Below the pieces are notes generated by a model. The model was not told the DNA's origin. It made no database searches and saw nothing but the letters and a program-made list of their open reading frames with translations. From Pseudomonas sp. VD-NE ins (GTDB taxonomy: Bacteria; Pseudomonadota; Gammaproteobacteria; Pseudomonadales; Pseudomonadaceae), in the NCBI RefSeq assembly GCF_031882575.1, contig NZ_CP134772.1:5739001-5803000 (forward strand): a DNA stretch of 64,000 bases. The letters are read 5' to 3'. The position numbers were made by a program, and so were the translations under genes. Position 1 is the first letter of the stretch. Every line of letters starts with the position of its first letter. This document shows, piece by piece, positions 35,358 through 44,556 of the stretch.

Positions 35358-36520
35358 GCGGGGGTGCGCAAGGTGGGTGCAGATCGGGGATTTTCTGTGA
35401 CCGGGAAAACGTCATCGCTGGCAAGCCAGCTCCCACAGGGGCCTCGGGTGCCCCCAAATTTTATGAACACCACAAAATACTGTGGGAGCTGGCTTGCCAG
35501 CGATGGCGTCGGATCAGCCGACTGCTTCGCTACTGACACTCCGCATTCGCGAGCAAGCTCGCTCCCACAGGGATATTCAGTGCGACATAGATCCAGTGTG
35601 GGAGCGATTGGAGGGGTGCGCGAGGTGGGTGCAGATCGGGGATTTTCTGTGACCGGGAGAACGTCATCGCTGGCAAGCCAGCTCCCACAGGGGCCTCGGG
35701 TGCCCCTGATTTCATGAACACCACAAAATACTGTGGGAGCTGGCTTGCCAGCGATGGCGTCGGATCAGCCGACTGCTTCGCTACTGACACTCCGCATTCG
35801 CGAGCAAGCTCGCTCCCACAGGAGCCTCGGGTGCCCCTGATTTTATGAACACCACAAAATACTGTGGGAGCTGGCTTGCCAGCGATGGCGTCGGATCAGC
35901 CGACTGCTTCGCTACTGACACTCCATTCGCGAGCAAGCTCGCTCCCACAGGAGCCTCGGGTGCCCCTGATTTCATGAACACCACAAAATACTGTGGGAGC
36001 TGGCTTGCCAGCGATAGCGTCGGATCAGCCGACTGCTTCGCTACTGACACTCCGCATTCGCGAGCAAGCTCGCTCCCACAGGGATATTCAGTGCGACATA
36101 GATCCAGTGTGGGAGCGATTGGAGGGGTGCGCGAGGTGGGTGCAGATCGGGGATTTTCTGTGACCGGGAGAACGTCATCGCTGGCAAGCCAGCTCCCACA
36201 GGGGCCTCGGGTGCCCCTGATTTCATGAACACCACAAAATACTGTGGGAGCTGGCTTGCCAGCGATGGCGTCGGATCAGCCCTTCGCTACTGACACTCCG
36301 CATTCGCGAGCAAGCTCGCTCCCACAGGAGCCTCGGGTGCCCCTGATTTTATGAACACCACAAAATGCTGTGGGAGCTGGCTTGCCAGCGATAGCGTCGG
36401 ATCAGCCGACTGCTTCGCTACTGACACTCCGCATTCGCGAGCAAGCTCGCTCCCACAGGGATATTCAGTGCGACATAGATCCAGTGTGGGAGCGAGCTTG
36501 CTCGCGAAGGGGGCGACGCG
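35358..36520. repeat. Tandem REP array with mixed REP types
   Basis: About 1.16 kb of near-identical units. Each unit pairs CTGTGGGAGCTGGCTTGCCA (starts at 35480, 35731, 35862, 35991, 36242, 36368) with a reversed CGCGAGCAAGCTCGCTCCCA. The units are joined either by a short linker (GGAGCCTCGGGTGCCCCTGA) or by a longer connector containing GGGATATTCAGTGCGACATA and a further TTGCCAGC-type REP. Intervals are 251, 131, 129, 251 and 126 bp. The array occupies almost the whole gap between the ABC operon promoter and the aldehyde dehydrogenase 3' end. No real gene lies inside. Confidence 0.93.
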
Positions 36521-36523
36521 GTT

Positions 36524-38014
36524 TCAGCGCAATTGAAACCAGGTAGTTTTCAGCTGGGTGTATTTGTCGAACGAGTGCAGCGATAAATCGCGGCCAAACC
36601 CCGATTGCTTGCCGCCGCCGAAAGGCACCGTCACATCCAGCGCATCGACCGTATTGACCGACACTGTGCCAGCGCGCAACTGCCGCGCCACTCGATGCGC
36701 GCGGTTGAGGTCATCGGTCCACAACGACGCCGCCAGTCCGTACACGCTGTCATTGGCCAGCCGTATAGCCTCGGCCTCATCATCGAACGGCATCACCGCC
36801 AGCACTGGCCCAAACACCTCTTCACGAAACAGCGGCATGTCGGCCGTTACACCGGTAAAAATGGTCGGTTCAATAAAATTATCCGAGCCGCTAAAGCGCC
36901 GCTGCTCACCACCACAAACCCGCGTCGCGCCCGACTGCTCGGCATTGCGAACAAAGCGCATGATGCTCGCCGTCTGCTTGTCATCGACAATCGCGCCAGC
37001 GCTGCTTTGCGGATCCAGCGGATCCCCCGGCAGCCAGCGTTCAGCCTGCGCTTTCAAGCGCTCGACAAACTCATCATGAATCGAACGCTCCACCAGCAAC
37101 CGCGAATTGGCCGAGCAGACTTCACCCTGATTGAAGAAGACCCCGAACGCGGCTTTTTCCGCCGCCAGATCGAGATCCTGACAATCGGCGAACACCAGAT
37201 TGGCACTCTTGCCGCCGCACTCCAGCCACACCTGTTTGAGGTTGGACTGCGCGGAGTACTGCATGAAGTATTTACCCACCTGGGTCGAGCCGGTGAACAC
37301 CAGACAATCGACATCCCCGTGCAAACCCAGCGCCTTGCCAGCCTGTTCGCCAAGCCCAGGCAACACGTTCAGCACACCCGCCGGCAGCCCTGCTTCCAGC
37401 GCCAACTCGGCCAGTCGCAATGCCGAAAAAGGCGACTGCTCAGCCGGTTTTAGAATCACCGAATTGCCCGCCGCCAGCGCCGGGGCGAGTTTCCACGCGG
37501 CCATGTCCAAGGGGAAATTCCACGGCACCACGGCAGCGACTACACCAAGCGCTTCGCGGGTGATCGTCGCCAACACATTCGGCGCACTGGGCGCGACTTG
37601 ATCGTAGAGTTTGTCGATGGCTTCGGCGTACCAACGGAACACCCCGGCAGCGCCCGGCACGTCGATGTTGTAGGCGTCCATGACTGGTTTGCCCATATTC
37701 AGCGAATCGAGCAGCGCCAGCTCTTCACGATGACTCATCAGCAAATCAGCCAGACGCAGCAGCACTTGTTTGCGCTCGGCCGGGGAGCGTTGCGACCAGA
37801 TACCGGACTCGAACACCAGCCGCGCATTGCGCACTGCCGCGTCGACATCCTCCTCGCCACACGCCGCGACATTGGCCAGGCATTGCCCGGTCGCCGGGTT
37901 GATCGCGGCAAAGGTCTGCCCCGATTGCGCAGCACAATGCTTGCCGTTGATCACGGCGTGGTCGGGAAATTTCAACGCAACGGCACGGCGCTGCCACTCT
38001 GCAAGCTCGAACAC
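36524..38014 (-). CDS. NAD(P)-dependent aldehyde dehydrogenase (PuuC-like)
   Basis: A 496-residue ALDH. The oxyanion Asn is in VVPWNFPLD (N166), general base E265 in VWLECGGKSANL and nucleophile C300 in NQGEVCSANSR, with the C-terminal PFGGGKQSGFGRD. It is closest in pattern to gamma-glutamyl-gamma-aminobutyraldehyde and betaine-type dehydrogenases, oxidising an amino- or small aldehyde. I chose the GTG at 38014, preceded by CAGGAG at eight bases; the upstream in-frame extension is not ALDH-like. Divergent from the LysR gene, its likely regulator. Confidence 0.9.
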   Translation of the reverse strand: MFELAEWQRRAVALKFPDHAVINGKHCAAQSGQTFAAINPATGQCLANVAACGEEDVDAAVRNARLVFESGIWSQRSPAERKQVLLRLADLLMSHREELALLDSLNMGKPVMDAYNIDVPGAAGVFRWYAEAIDKLYDQVAPSAPNVLATITREALGVVAAVVPWNFPLDMAAWKLAPALAAGNSVILKPAEQSPFSALRLAELALEAGLPAGVLNVLPGLGEQAGKALGLHGDVDCLVFTGSTQVGKYFMQYSAQSNLKQVWLECGGKSANLVFADCQDLDLAAEKAAFGVFFNQGEVCSANSRLLVERSIHDEFVERLKAQAERWLPGDPLDPQSSAGAIVDDKQTASIMRFVRNAEQSGATRVCGGEQRRFSGSDNFIEPTIFTGVTADMPLFREEVFGPVLAVMPFDDEAEAIRLANDSVYGLAASLWTDDLNRAHRVARQLRAGTVSVNTVDALDVTVPFGGGKQSGFGRDLSLHSFDKYTQLKTTWFQLR

Positions 38015-38235
38015 GACGGATGCTCCTGAGACGTTATTGTGAATCGATGGTCGCTCAGGGTCGCGCGGGCTAAAAATAGTAAAAATGTCTTCGCAGGCAA
38101 TAAAAACACTGGGCAATGACTTCCCCCAAACGCTGCGCAGGTGGCTATGGTTGAAGGATAAGAACATCGTCGTGCAACGGACGTGGCGGCGCACAAATTG
38201 CTTGAAAGTCGAGTCCGCTCGTCCTGAGGTTTGCC

Positions 38236-39150
38236 GTGGCCGCCTACAATTTGCGTCAGCTGAAATACTTCATCACCACCGTCGAATGCGGCAGCGTAGC
38301 CGAGGCCTCGCGCAAGCTGTACATCGCGCAGCCGGCGATCTCCACCGCGATCAAAGCGCTGGAAGACAGCTTCGCCGTGCAACTGCTGATCCGCCATCAC
38401 GCCCAAGGGGTTTCCCTCACGCCGAGCGGTGCGCGCTTTTTGCGCAAGGCTCAGGAACTGCTGCGTATGGCCAGGGAGTTCGAACAGAACGCTTTGGCCG
38501 ACAATGACGTGGTTGCCGGGCAGATCGATATCGGCTGCTTCGAAACGGTCGCGCCGCTGTACCTGCCGCAGTTGATCGCCGGGTTCTCGGCACTGTATCC
38601 GGGGGTGAAAATCCGCATCCGCGACGGCGAGCAGCAGGAGTTGGTGCAAGGCCTGACTTCGGGTGCTTTCGATCTGGTGATTCTTTACGAACATGAGCTC
38701 GACGCGACCATCCAGACCGAACCGCTTATGCCGGCGCAACGGCCCTACGCGCTGTTGCCGGCGGATCATCGCTTTGCCCAGTACAAGCAGGTTTCGCTAA
38801 GGGATCTGTGTCTGGATCCGATGATCCTGCTCGATGTACAGCCGAGCCGAACCTACTTCGTCAGCCTGTTTGAAGAGCTGGGATTAACGCCGCGCATCGA
38901 GTTCAGCTCGCCGTCGATCGAGATGGTGCGCGGCATGGTCGGGCAGGGTTTCGGCTTCTCGATTCTGGTGACCAAACCCCATTCGGAATGCACCTACGAC
39001 GGCAAGAAAGTCGTCTGCGTGGACATCGTCGAAGACGTCACCGGTTCAGGCCTGGTGGCGGCGTGGCTCAAGCGCGGGCAGTTGACCAAACCGGCGCAGT
39101 TGTTCGCTGATTACTGCCGCGAGCAACTGACGGCCAAGACCCACCGCTAA
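38236..39150 (+). CDS. LysR-family transcriptional regulator
   Basis: A 304-residue regulator. The N-terminal helix-turn-helix is NLRQLKYFITTVECGSV ... AEASRKLYIAQPAISTAIKALE (residues 5-45), followed by a type 2 periplasmic-binding effector domain (QIDIGCFETVAPLYLPQLIAGF). The start is GTG 38236 with GAGG upstream. It shares a 220-bp promoter interval with the aldehyde dehydrogenase and probably activates it in response to the pathway substrate. Confidence 0.9.
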   Translation: MAAYNLRQLKYFITTVECGSVAEASRKLYIAQPAISTAIKALEDSFAVQLLIRHHAQGVSLTPSGARFLRKAQELLRMAREFEQNALADNDVVAGQIDIGCFETVAPLYLPQLIAGFSALYPGVKIRIRDGEQQELVQGLTSGAFDLVILYEHELDATIQTEPLMPAQRPYALLPADHRFAQYKQVSLRDLCLDPMILLDVQPSRTYFVSLFEELGLTPRIEFSSPSIEMVRGMVGQGFGFSILVTKPHSECTYDGKKVVCVDIVEDVTGSGLVAAWLKRGQLTKPAQLFADYCREQLTAKTHR

Positions 39151-39184
39151 AGAGATCACAGCTTTCGGATCATGCCGCGGAAAC

Positions 39185-39274
39185 CTGTGGGAGCGAGCTT
39201 GCTCGCGAAGGCGTCGTGTCAGTCGATATATTTGCTGCCTGACACTCCGCTTTCGCGAGCAAGCTCGCTCCCAC
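39185..39274. repeat. REPIN, GGGAGCGAGC class
   Basis: CTGTGGGAGCGAGCTTGCTC and its complement lie between the convergent lysR and hrpB genes. Confidence 0.88.
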
Positions 39275-39290
39275 TGATATTTTGAGAGCT

Positions 39291-41810
39291 TCAGGTACCG
39301 CGCGGCTTGGCCCGTGCGGTCGCCTCGGCCACCAGCGGATCATCCGGCCAATAGTGCTTGGGATAGCGCCCCTTCAAATCCTTCTTCACCTCGGCATAGG
39401 TGCTGCGCCAGAAGTTGGCCAGATCCTGCGTGACCTGCACCGGTCGCCGCGCTGGCGATAGCAGATGCAATTTGACCACCTGCCGTCCGCCGGCGATTCG
39501 TGGCGTATCCGCCAGCCCGAACAACTCCTGCAAGCGCACCGCGAGAATCGGTGGAAACTCGCTGTAGTCCAGACGAATCGATGACCCCGACGGCACGTTC
39601 AGATGATGTGGTGCCAGCTCATCGAGCTTCTGCGGCAATGGCCACGGCAGCAAGTTACGCACGATGCTCGACAGATCGAGATTGGCAAAATGGCTGAGCC
39701 GCGAGACTTTGCCCAGGTAGGGCATCAGCCAGTCTTCGAGGGTGTTGAGCAACGTCGCATCGCTGACATCCGGCCACTGACTGTCGTCCTGACTGTTCAA
39801 TTCCAATTGCCGCAACAACGCCACCCGCGCCTGCCACTGACGCAGCTCCGGCGTCCACGGCAGCAACTCCAGCCCCTTGCGCCGCACCAGATTGACCAGC
39901 GCCTGACCGCGCGCATTTTCGTCGAGACCGGTCAACGGTTCACGGCTGAGAATCAGCTCGCCAACCTTGCGCTGACGCTCGGCGCGCAGCACGCCTTCGC
40001 GCTCGTCCCAGTCCAGTTGATCGACGTTGCGCACCTGTTCGGCGAGCACTGAATCGAACAGCGCCGGATCGAAATCCGCCGCCAGATAAATCCGTTCTTC
40101 GCGCTGGCCCTGACGGCTGCCGAGGTCGGCGATGACGATCCACGGTTCTTTCATCAGGCTGTCGGCTTCGGCGAACAGTGCCGCACGGCCGTTAGCCAGA
40201 CGGTATTCGGCACCACCGGCACGCCGCTGTTGTGCGACGCGATCCGGATACGCCAGCGCCAGCAACGCACCGAGCCAGCGCGGATGATCGGGATCGCTGA
40301 CCGGTTCGCTGGCCTTGCCACGCAGGTAACCGCGATATTGCCGGGCGAGTTGCTTAGCCCGTTGCACGCCGCCCTGCGCACCACGGGCCGCGCGTTCTTC
40401 ACCGGACAGCAGGGCCAATCGACTGTGCAAATCCGCACCGGCGCCACGCAAGATATCGCGCTCGCCGAGCAGCGCGGCGACATCGCACGCCATGTTCGCC
40501 AGCCCCAATGCCTGACCGCGCAATAACAAATGGCCGATGCGCGGATGCGCCGGCAACTCGGCCATGGCCTGACCGTGAGAAGTCAGCGCCTCACCTTCCA
40601 GCGCACCGAGCCTTTGCAGTAAATCCTGCGCCTGGGCATATGCGGCAGCCGGCGGAACATCGAGCCAGACCAGTTCGCCCGGCGTGACACCCCAGCGCCC
40701 CAGTTGCAGGGCAAGACTGGTGAGATCCGCCGAGAGGATTTCCGCACTGCCATAAGCAGCGAGTTGCTCATGTTGATCCTGCGACCACAGGCGATAGCAA
40801 ACCCCCGATTCCAGTCGCCCGGCGCGGCCCGCACGCTGCGTGGCGCTGGCCTTGGAAATCCGCTGAGTATCGAGGCGCGTCATACCGCTGCCCGGATCGA
40901 AACGCGGCACCCGCGCCAGCCCGGCATCAATCACCACGCGCACGCCGTTGATGGTCAGGCTGGTCTCGGCGATGTTGGTCGCCAGCACCACTTTGCGCTG
41001 GCCGGCCGGCGCAGGATCAATCGCCGCGCGTTGCGCATTGAGATCGAGTTCACCGTGCAACGGACAAAGCAAAACATCACTGCGCTCACCGATCGCGTCA
41101 GCCAATTGTTGATGCACGCGACGGATTTCCGCCTGCCCCGGCAGGAACACCAACAGGCTGCCGGTTTCATCGTGCAGCGCTTCAAGCACGGTTTGGGTGA
41201 CGCGTTGATCAATGTATTCGCCGGGCTGAAACGGCCGGCCCCAGCGCATCGTCACCGGATACATGCGGCCTTCGCTGCGCAGGATTGGCGCGTCATCGAG
41301 CAACCCGGCCAGGCGATCGCCTTCGAGCGTGGCCGACATCAGCAAAATCTTCAGCGGCTGTTCAGCTCGGAACAGCTCGCGACCGTTCAGACTTAAAGCC
41401 AGTGCCAGATCGGCGTCGAGGCTACGCTCGTGAAATTCGTCGAAGATCAGCAAGCCCACGCCTTCCAGCGCCGGGTCATCCTGCAAGCGGCGGGTGAGAA
41501 TGCCTTCGGTGACCACCTCGATACGCGTATTGGGGCCAACCTTGCTGTCGAGACGAATGCGATAACCGACGGTTTCCCCGACCTTCTCGCCCAGCTCGCT
41601 GGCCAGACGTTCCGCCGCTGCCCGCGCGGCCAAGCGACGCGGTTCAAGCATCAGAATGGTCTGCCCGGCCAGCCAGGTTTCATTGAGCAAGGCCAAGGGC
41701 ACACGGGTGGTTTTACCGGCGCCGGGTGGTGCTTCGAGCACGGCTTCGTGGCGTGTCGCGAGGGCTTCACGCAGGGCGGGTAAAACATCGTCGATCGGCA
41801 AAGAATTCAT
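39291..41810 (-). CDS. hrpB: ATP-dependent helicase HrpB
   Basis: An 839-residue DEAH-type RNA helicase. Motif I is EAPPGAGKTTRVPLA, motif II LIFDEFHERSLDADL (DEFH box), motif III LLMSATLEGDRL, then TNIAETSLTINGV and RAGRAGRLESG. The C-terminal HrpB domain ends YPKHYWPDDP. In other bacteria HrpB is dispensable, with a role in RNA metabolism that is poorly defined. Start ATG 41810, with GGGAGCC six bases upstream, is preferred over the TTG four codons earlier. Confidence 0.95.
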   Translation of the reverse strand: MNSLPIDDVLPALREALATRHEAVLEAPPGAGKTTRVPLALLNETWLAGQTILMLEPRRLAARAAAERLASELGEKVGETVGYRIRLDSKVGPNTRIEVVTEGILTRRLQDDPALEGVGLLIFDEFHERSLDADLALALSLNGRELFRAEQPLKILLMSATLEGDRLAGLLDDAPILRSEGRMYPVTMRWGRPFQPGEYIDQRVTQTVLEALHDETGSLLVFLPGQAEIRRVHQQLADAIGERSDVLLCPLHGELDLNAQRAAIDPAPAGQRKVVLATNIAETSLTINGVRVVIDAGLARVPRFDPGSGMTRLDTQRISKASATQRAGRAGRLESGVCYRLWSQDQHEQLAAYGSAEILSADLTSLALQLGRWGVTPGELVWLDVPPAAAYAQAQDLLQRLGALEGEALTSHGQAMAELPAHPRIGHLLLRGQALGLANMACDVAALLGERDILRGAGADLHSRLALLSGEERAARGAQGGVQRAKQLARQYRGYLRGKASEPVSDPDHPRWLGALLALAYPDRVAQQRRAGGAEYRLANGRAALFAEADSLMKEPWIVIADLGSRQGQREERIYLAADFDPALFDSVLAEQVRNVDQLDWDEREGVLRAERQRKVGELILSREPLTGLDENARGQALVNLVRRKGLELLPWTPELRQWQARVALLRQLELNSQDDSQWPDVSDATLLNTLEDWLMPYLGKVSRLSHFANLDLSSIVRNLLPWPLPQKLDELAPHHLNVPSGSSIRLDYSEFPPILAVRLQELFGLADTPRIAGGRQVVKLHLLSPARRPVQVTQDLANFWRSTYAEVKKDLKGRYPKHYWPDDPLVAEATARAKPRGT

Positions 41811-41920
41811 GCTGGCTCCCAAACAGAGGGCCGAGTATAACGGCGAACTGCCGGGCGTTCGTCAGGGTCTTAATTCCAGACGACTACGCTTCGTTTTCAA
41901 ATGACTCAGGAGATTTCCCC

Positions 41921-42340
41921 ATGCGTTTACCTTTTCGCCTGATCGGCGGTGTACTGGTCGCCACCCTGCTCACGCAAATCACCGCGTGCGGTTCGATTTT
42001 CTACCCGGACCGTCGCGGTCAGATCGACGGCAAGGTCGACCCGGCGATTGCCGTGCTCGACGCCGTGGGCCTGCTGTTCTACATCATCCCCGGGCTGATC
42101 GCGTTTGCCGTCGACTTCGCCACTGGCGCGATCTATTTCGAACCGGGCCACACCGCGCAAATCGATCCGGCCAAACTCAAGCAAGCCATCGGCCCGGACG
42201 GTCAGGTCGATAATCACAAGTTGCAGGCTATTCTCGAAAGCGAGTTGGGCCGAGATTTCCCACTGGATGATCCGCGCCTGATTCAACACAAAGGCAGCAC
42301 TCAACAACTGGCGATGTTCGGCCTGCAACCCGCCGCTTAA
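41921..42340 (+). CDS. Small lipoprotein (YceK-like/YidQ-like)
   Basis: A 139-residue lipoprotein. The signal peptide LIGGVLVATLLTQITAC ends in a lipobox with Cys at about residue 23 (TAC|GSIFYP). The mature N-terminus YPDRRGQIDGKVDPAIAVLDAVGLLFYIIPGLIAFAVDFATG includes a hydrophobic stretch. Role unknown. AGGAGA precedes the start by eight bases. It may be co-transcribed with fieF, whose start is 12 bp downstream. Confidence 0.85.
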   Translation: MRLPFRLIGGVLVATLLTQITACGSIFYPDRRGQIDGKVDPAIAVLDAVGLLFYIIPGLIAFAVDFATGAIYFEPGHTAQIDPAKLKQAIGPDGQVDNHKLQAILESELGRDFPLDDPRLIQHKGSTQQLAMFGLQPAA

Positions 42341-42352
42341 AAAGGACGTTCA

Positions 42353-43261
42353 ATGACATCCAGCCCCGAACACGCCCGCCTGCTCAGGCTGGCGACCCGC
42401 GCCTCGGTGGCGGTGGCGTGCACACTGATCATCGCCAAAGCCATCGCCTGGTGGCTGAGCGGTTCGGTGAGCATGCTCGCCGGCCTCACCGACTCGGCGC
42501 TGGATGGCGTCACTTCGATGCTCAATCTGCTGGCGGTGCATTACGCGCTGCGCCCGGCCGATGACGATCACCGTTATGGTCACGGCAAAGCTGAATCACT
42601 GGCGGGCATGGCGCAGGCGTTGTTCATTGGCGGCAGTGCGGTGTTGATCGCATTTCAGGCCTACGAACGCATTCAGCATCCGGAACCGCTCGGCGCACCG
42701 TGGATCAGCATTGGCGTGATCGTATTCTCGCTGCTGCTGACCGCGGCGTTGCTGACGCTGCAGCATCGGGTGATCAAACAGACCGGTTCCAACGCGGTGC
42801 GCGCCGACTCACTGCATTACCGTTCGGACATGTTGCTCAACGGCAGCATTCTGCTGGCGCTGATCCTCGCCGGCATGGGCTTTCATCAACTGGACGCGTG
42901 GTTTGGTCTGGGGATTGCCGCGTACATTCTGTGGAGTGCGATCCAGATCGCCCGGGAGAGTTTTTCGGTGCTGATGGATGAGGAACTGCCAACCGACGTC
43001 AGCCAGCACATGCTCGAACTGGCGTGCAGTGTGCCGGGCGTGTTGGGCGCGCATGACTTGCGCACGCGGATCTCCGGCAACCACTGGTTCGTGCAGTTGC
43101 ATCTGGAATTGCCGGGGGAATTGACCTTGTCAGTGGCACACGGCATCAGCGATCAGGCCGCCGATGCCATTCACAAGGCCTACCCGCGAGCCGAAGTGCT
43201 GGTGCACGCCGATCCGATAAAAGCAGCTACAAGTCGCGAGCCGCAAGCTTCAAGCTTGTAG
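42353..43261 (+). CDS. fieF: Cation diffusion facilitator (ferrous iron/zinc efflux, FieF-like)
   Basis: A 302-residue CDF transporter with six membrane helices. The metal-binding HD pair is represented by ADSLHYRSDMLLN in helix 5 and the helix 2 LTDSALDGVTSMLN. The HRYGHGKAESLAGM loop is typical of FieF/YiiP. The cytoplasmic domain has GVLGAHDLRTRISGNHWFVQLHLELP. The last dozen residues (AATSREPQASSL) are encoded within a palindromic repeat and are probably a repeat-derived extension. Function: proton-driven export of Fe2+/Zn2+. Confidence 0.92.
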   Translation: MTSSPEHARLLRLATRASVAVACTLIIAKAIAWWLSGSVSMLAGLTDSALDGVTSMLNLLAVHYALRPADDDHRYGHGKAESLAGMAQALFIGGSAVLIAFQAYERIQHPEPLGAPWISIGVIVFSLLLTAALLTLQHRVIKQTGSNAVRADSLHYRSDMLLNGSILLALILAGMGFHQLDAWFGLGIAAYILWSAIQIARESFSVLMDEELPTDVSQHMLELACSVPGVLGAHDLRTRISGNHWFVQLHLELPGELTLSVAHGISDQAADAIHKAYPRAEVLVHADPIKAATSREPQASSL

Positions 43262-43290
43262 CTCGAAACTTGCAGCTCGCAGCTGCTTCT
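43228..43290. repeat. Self-complementary GCAGCT/CAAGCTT repeat overlapping the fieF 3' end
   Basis: A roughly 60-bp imperfect palindrome (arms like GCAGCTACAAGTCGCGAGCC and GGCTCGCAGCTGC-type) centred on CAAGCTTCAAGCTTG. It encodes the FieF C-terminus and stop and reaches the stop of the convergent DUF6515 gene. Confidence 0.6.
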
Positions 43291-44347
43291 ATCTGACTTG
43301 ATAACCGCGACTGCTCAGGCAGTTGCCCTGAGCCTGTCGGTACGCCTGAACCACTTCAGGCGCTGGCTGATAGGTCGCGGTGCGCGGGTCGAAACCGCTT
43401 TGCTGCACCGCGTACTGATAGCACTGGTAGCCGTCCTGCTGCACCTGCTCCGGCGACTGGCCGTTGGCCGGATACGCCTCGACGTCATAGCCTTGGGATT
43501 GCGGTTGCGGTTGTTGCTGCACTGGCGGTTCGACCACGATGTAATCCTGCGTCGCTTCCTGATAGGCATAGTAGGAACCGGCAGCAAGAAACAGCAGCGA
43601 ACCCCCGATCCACACTTCACGGGCGTAATCGGGCAGATACTGAATGCGGATCCCGCGCGGCGGTTGCACGACGATATAGCGCGGGCCTTGCGGGCGATAC
43701 CAGTAGCCACCGGAGAAAAAGTAATCCTGCCCGCGATACGGCACGCGATAGTCGCGATCCGGGAAGCGGTCGATCACATGCCCCGGGCGATATTGCGGAC
43801 CCGGGCCCCAACCGTTGCCGTGACCGTCCGGACGCCCAGGCCAGCGATTGTCATTGGGCCGGTTACCGGTCTGCCATTGCTGGTTGTGATAACCGTTTTG
43901 TGGACGCTCGTCGCGGTAGTAACCCTGACGCGGCTCCTGGGTCTGGCGCACGGCGTCGGGCCGTGGCTGGATCGGCAGGCTGTTGGCCGGCAGTTGTGGC
44001 GGCGGTGGCGGTTGGCGTACCGGGTTGGGATTGTAGGCTGGACGGTTCTGGTCGTGGTTTTGCCACTGGCCATTGTTGTTGTGCTGCTGGCCGTTGTGCT
44101 CGAACTGGCGACTGTTGTCGCCACGAATGATCTCGTTGTTCTGCGGGCGCGGCTGATTCTGCTGTGGCTGATTATTCTGCGGGCGCGGCTGACTGTTGCC
44201 GCCATGCCCCTGATTGTTGCCCTGATGGTCCGGGCCGTGGCCACCGCCCTCCGGCCCGCGATTCTGCGGTTCATCGGCAAGAGCATGCACGCTGACACTT
44301 ACACACAGCAAACCAACACCGGCCAGACGCCAGATGCGCGAATTCAT
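43289..44347 (-). CDS. Secreted Gln/Asn/Pro-rich DUF6515-type protein
   Basis: A 352-residue exported protein. A signal peptide (IWRLAGVGLLCVSVSVHALA) is followed by about 150 residues of low complexity rich in Gln, Asn, Pro and Gly (such as GHGGNSQPRPQNNQPQQNQP). A folded C-terminal part has YRVPYRGQDYFFSGGYWYRP, YIVVQPPRGIRI and a hydrophobic helix WIGGSLLFLAAGSYYAY. It ends with a Cys-containing module (DGYQCYQYAVQQSGFDP). It resembles the DUF6515 family; function unknown. Start ATG 44347 gives an intact signal peptide. Confidence 0.8.
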   Translation of the reverse strand: MNSRIWRLAGVGLLCVSVSVHALADEPQNRGPEGGGHGPDHQGNNQGHGGNSQPRPQNNQPQQNQPRPQNNEIIRGDNSRQFEHNGQQHNNNGQWQNHDQNRPAYNPNPVRQPPPPPQLPANSLPIQPRPDAVRQTQEPRQGYYRDERPQNGYHNQQWQTGNRPNDNRWPGRPDGHGNGWGPGPQYRPGHVIDRFPDRDYRVPYRGQDYFFSGGYWYRPQGPRYIVVQPPRGIRIQYLPDYAREVWIGGSLLFLAAGSYYAYQEATQDYIVVEPPVQQQPQPQSQGYDVEAYPANGQSPEQVQQDGYQCYQYAVQQSGFDPRTATYQPAPEVVQAYRQAQGNCLSSRGYQVR

Positions 44348-44483
44348 GCTTTTCCTCACTGCGGTGTCTGTAAATGTAAGACGGCTTGTAACTAAGACTG
44401 GGAAGACCCACATCCAGTTCTGCAACAGGTTATCAGTCACGCAACTTATTTATTGAGCACGACGGCATGAAATCGCAGGCAAG

Positions 44484-44511
44484 AAAAAAGGGAGACCCGT
44501 CGGCCTCCCTT
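44484..44511 (-). terminator. Strong leftward terminator without an annotated upstream gene
   Basis: Read on the minus strand: AAGGGAGGCCGACGGGTCTC then CCTT and a run of six T (plus-strand A-run 44484-44489). A smaller hairpin, CGACG-N7-CGTCG, lies just before it at 44533-44549. The T-tract is on the minus strand only, so it ends a leftward transcript starting before 44800. Confidence 0.75.
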
Positions 44512-44556
44512 CTAGAGAACTTCGTCCTGGCTCGACGCTTTTGACGTCGGCTCACC

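Noticed and set aside
35358..36520. CRISPR-like periodicity
   Set aside because: Repeats are palindromic REPs of unequal type with linkers that are themselves repeated; there are no unique spacers and no cas genes.
35530..36536. Repeated peptides of 60-127 residues (such as CGSWLASDGVGSADCFATD) on both strands of the REP array
   Set aside because: Unit lengths near multiples of three keep frames open by chance; the sequence is structural repeat DNA and appears in many unrelated intergenic sites of this window.
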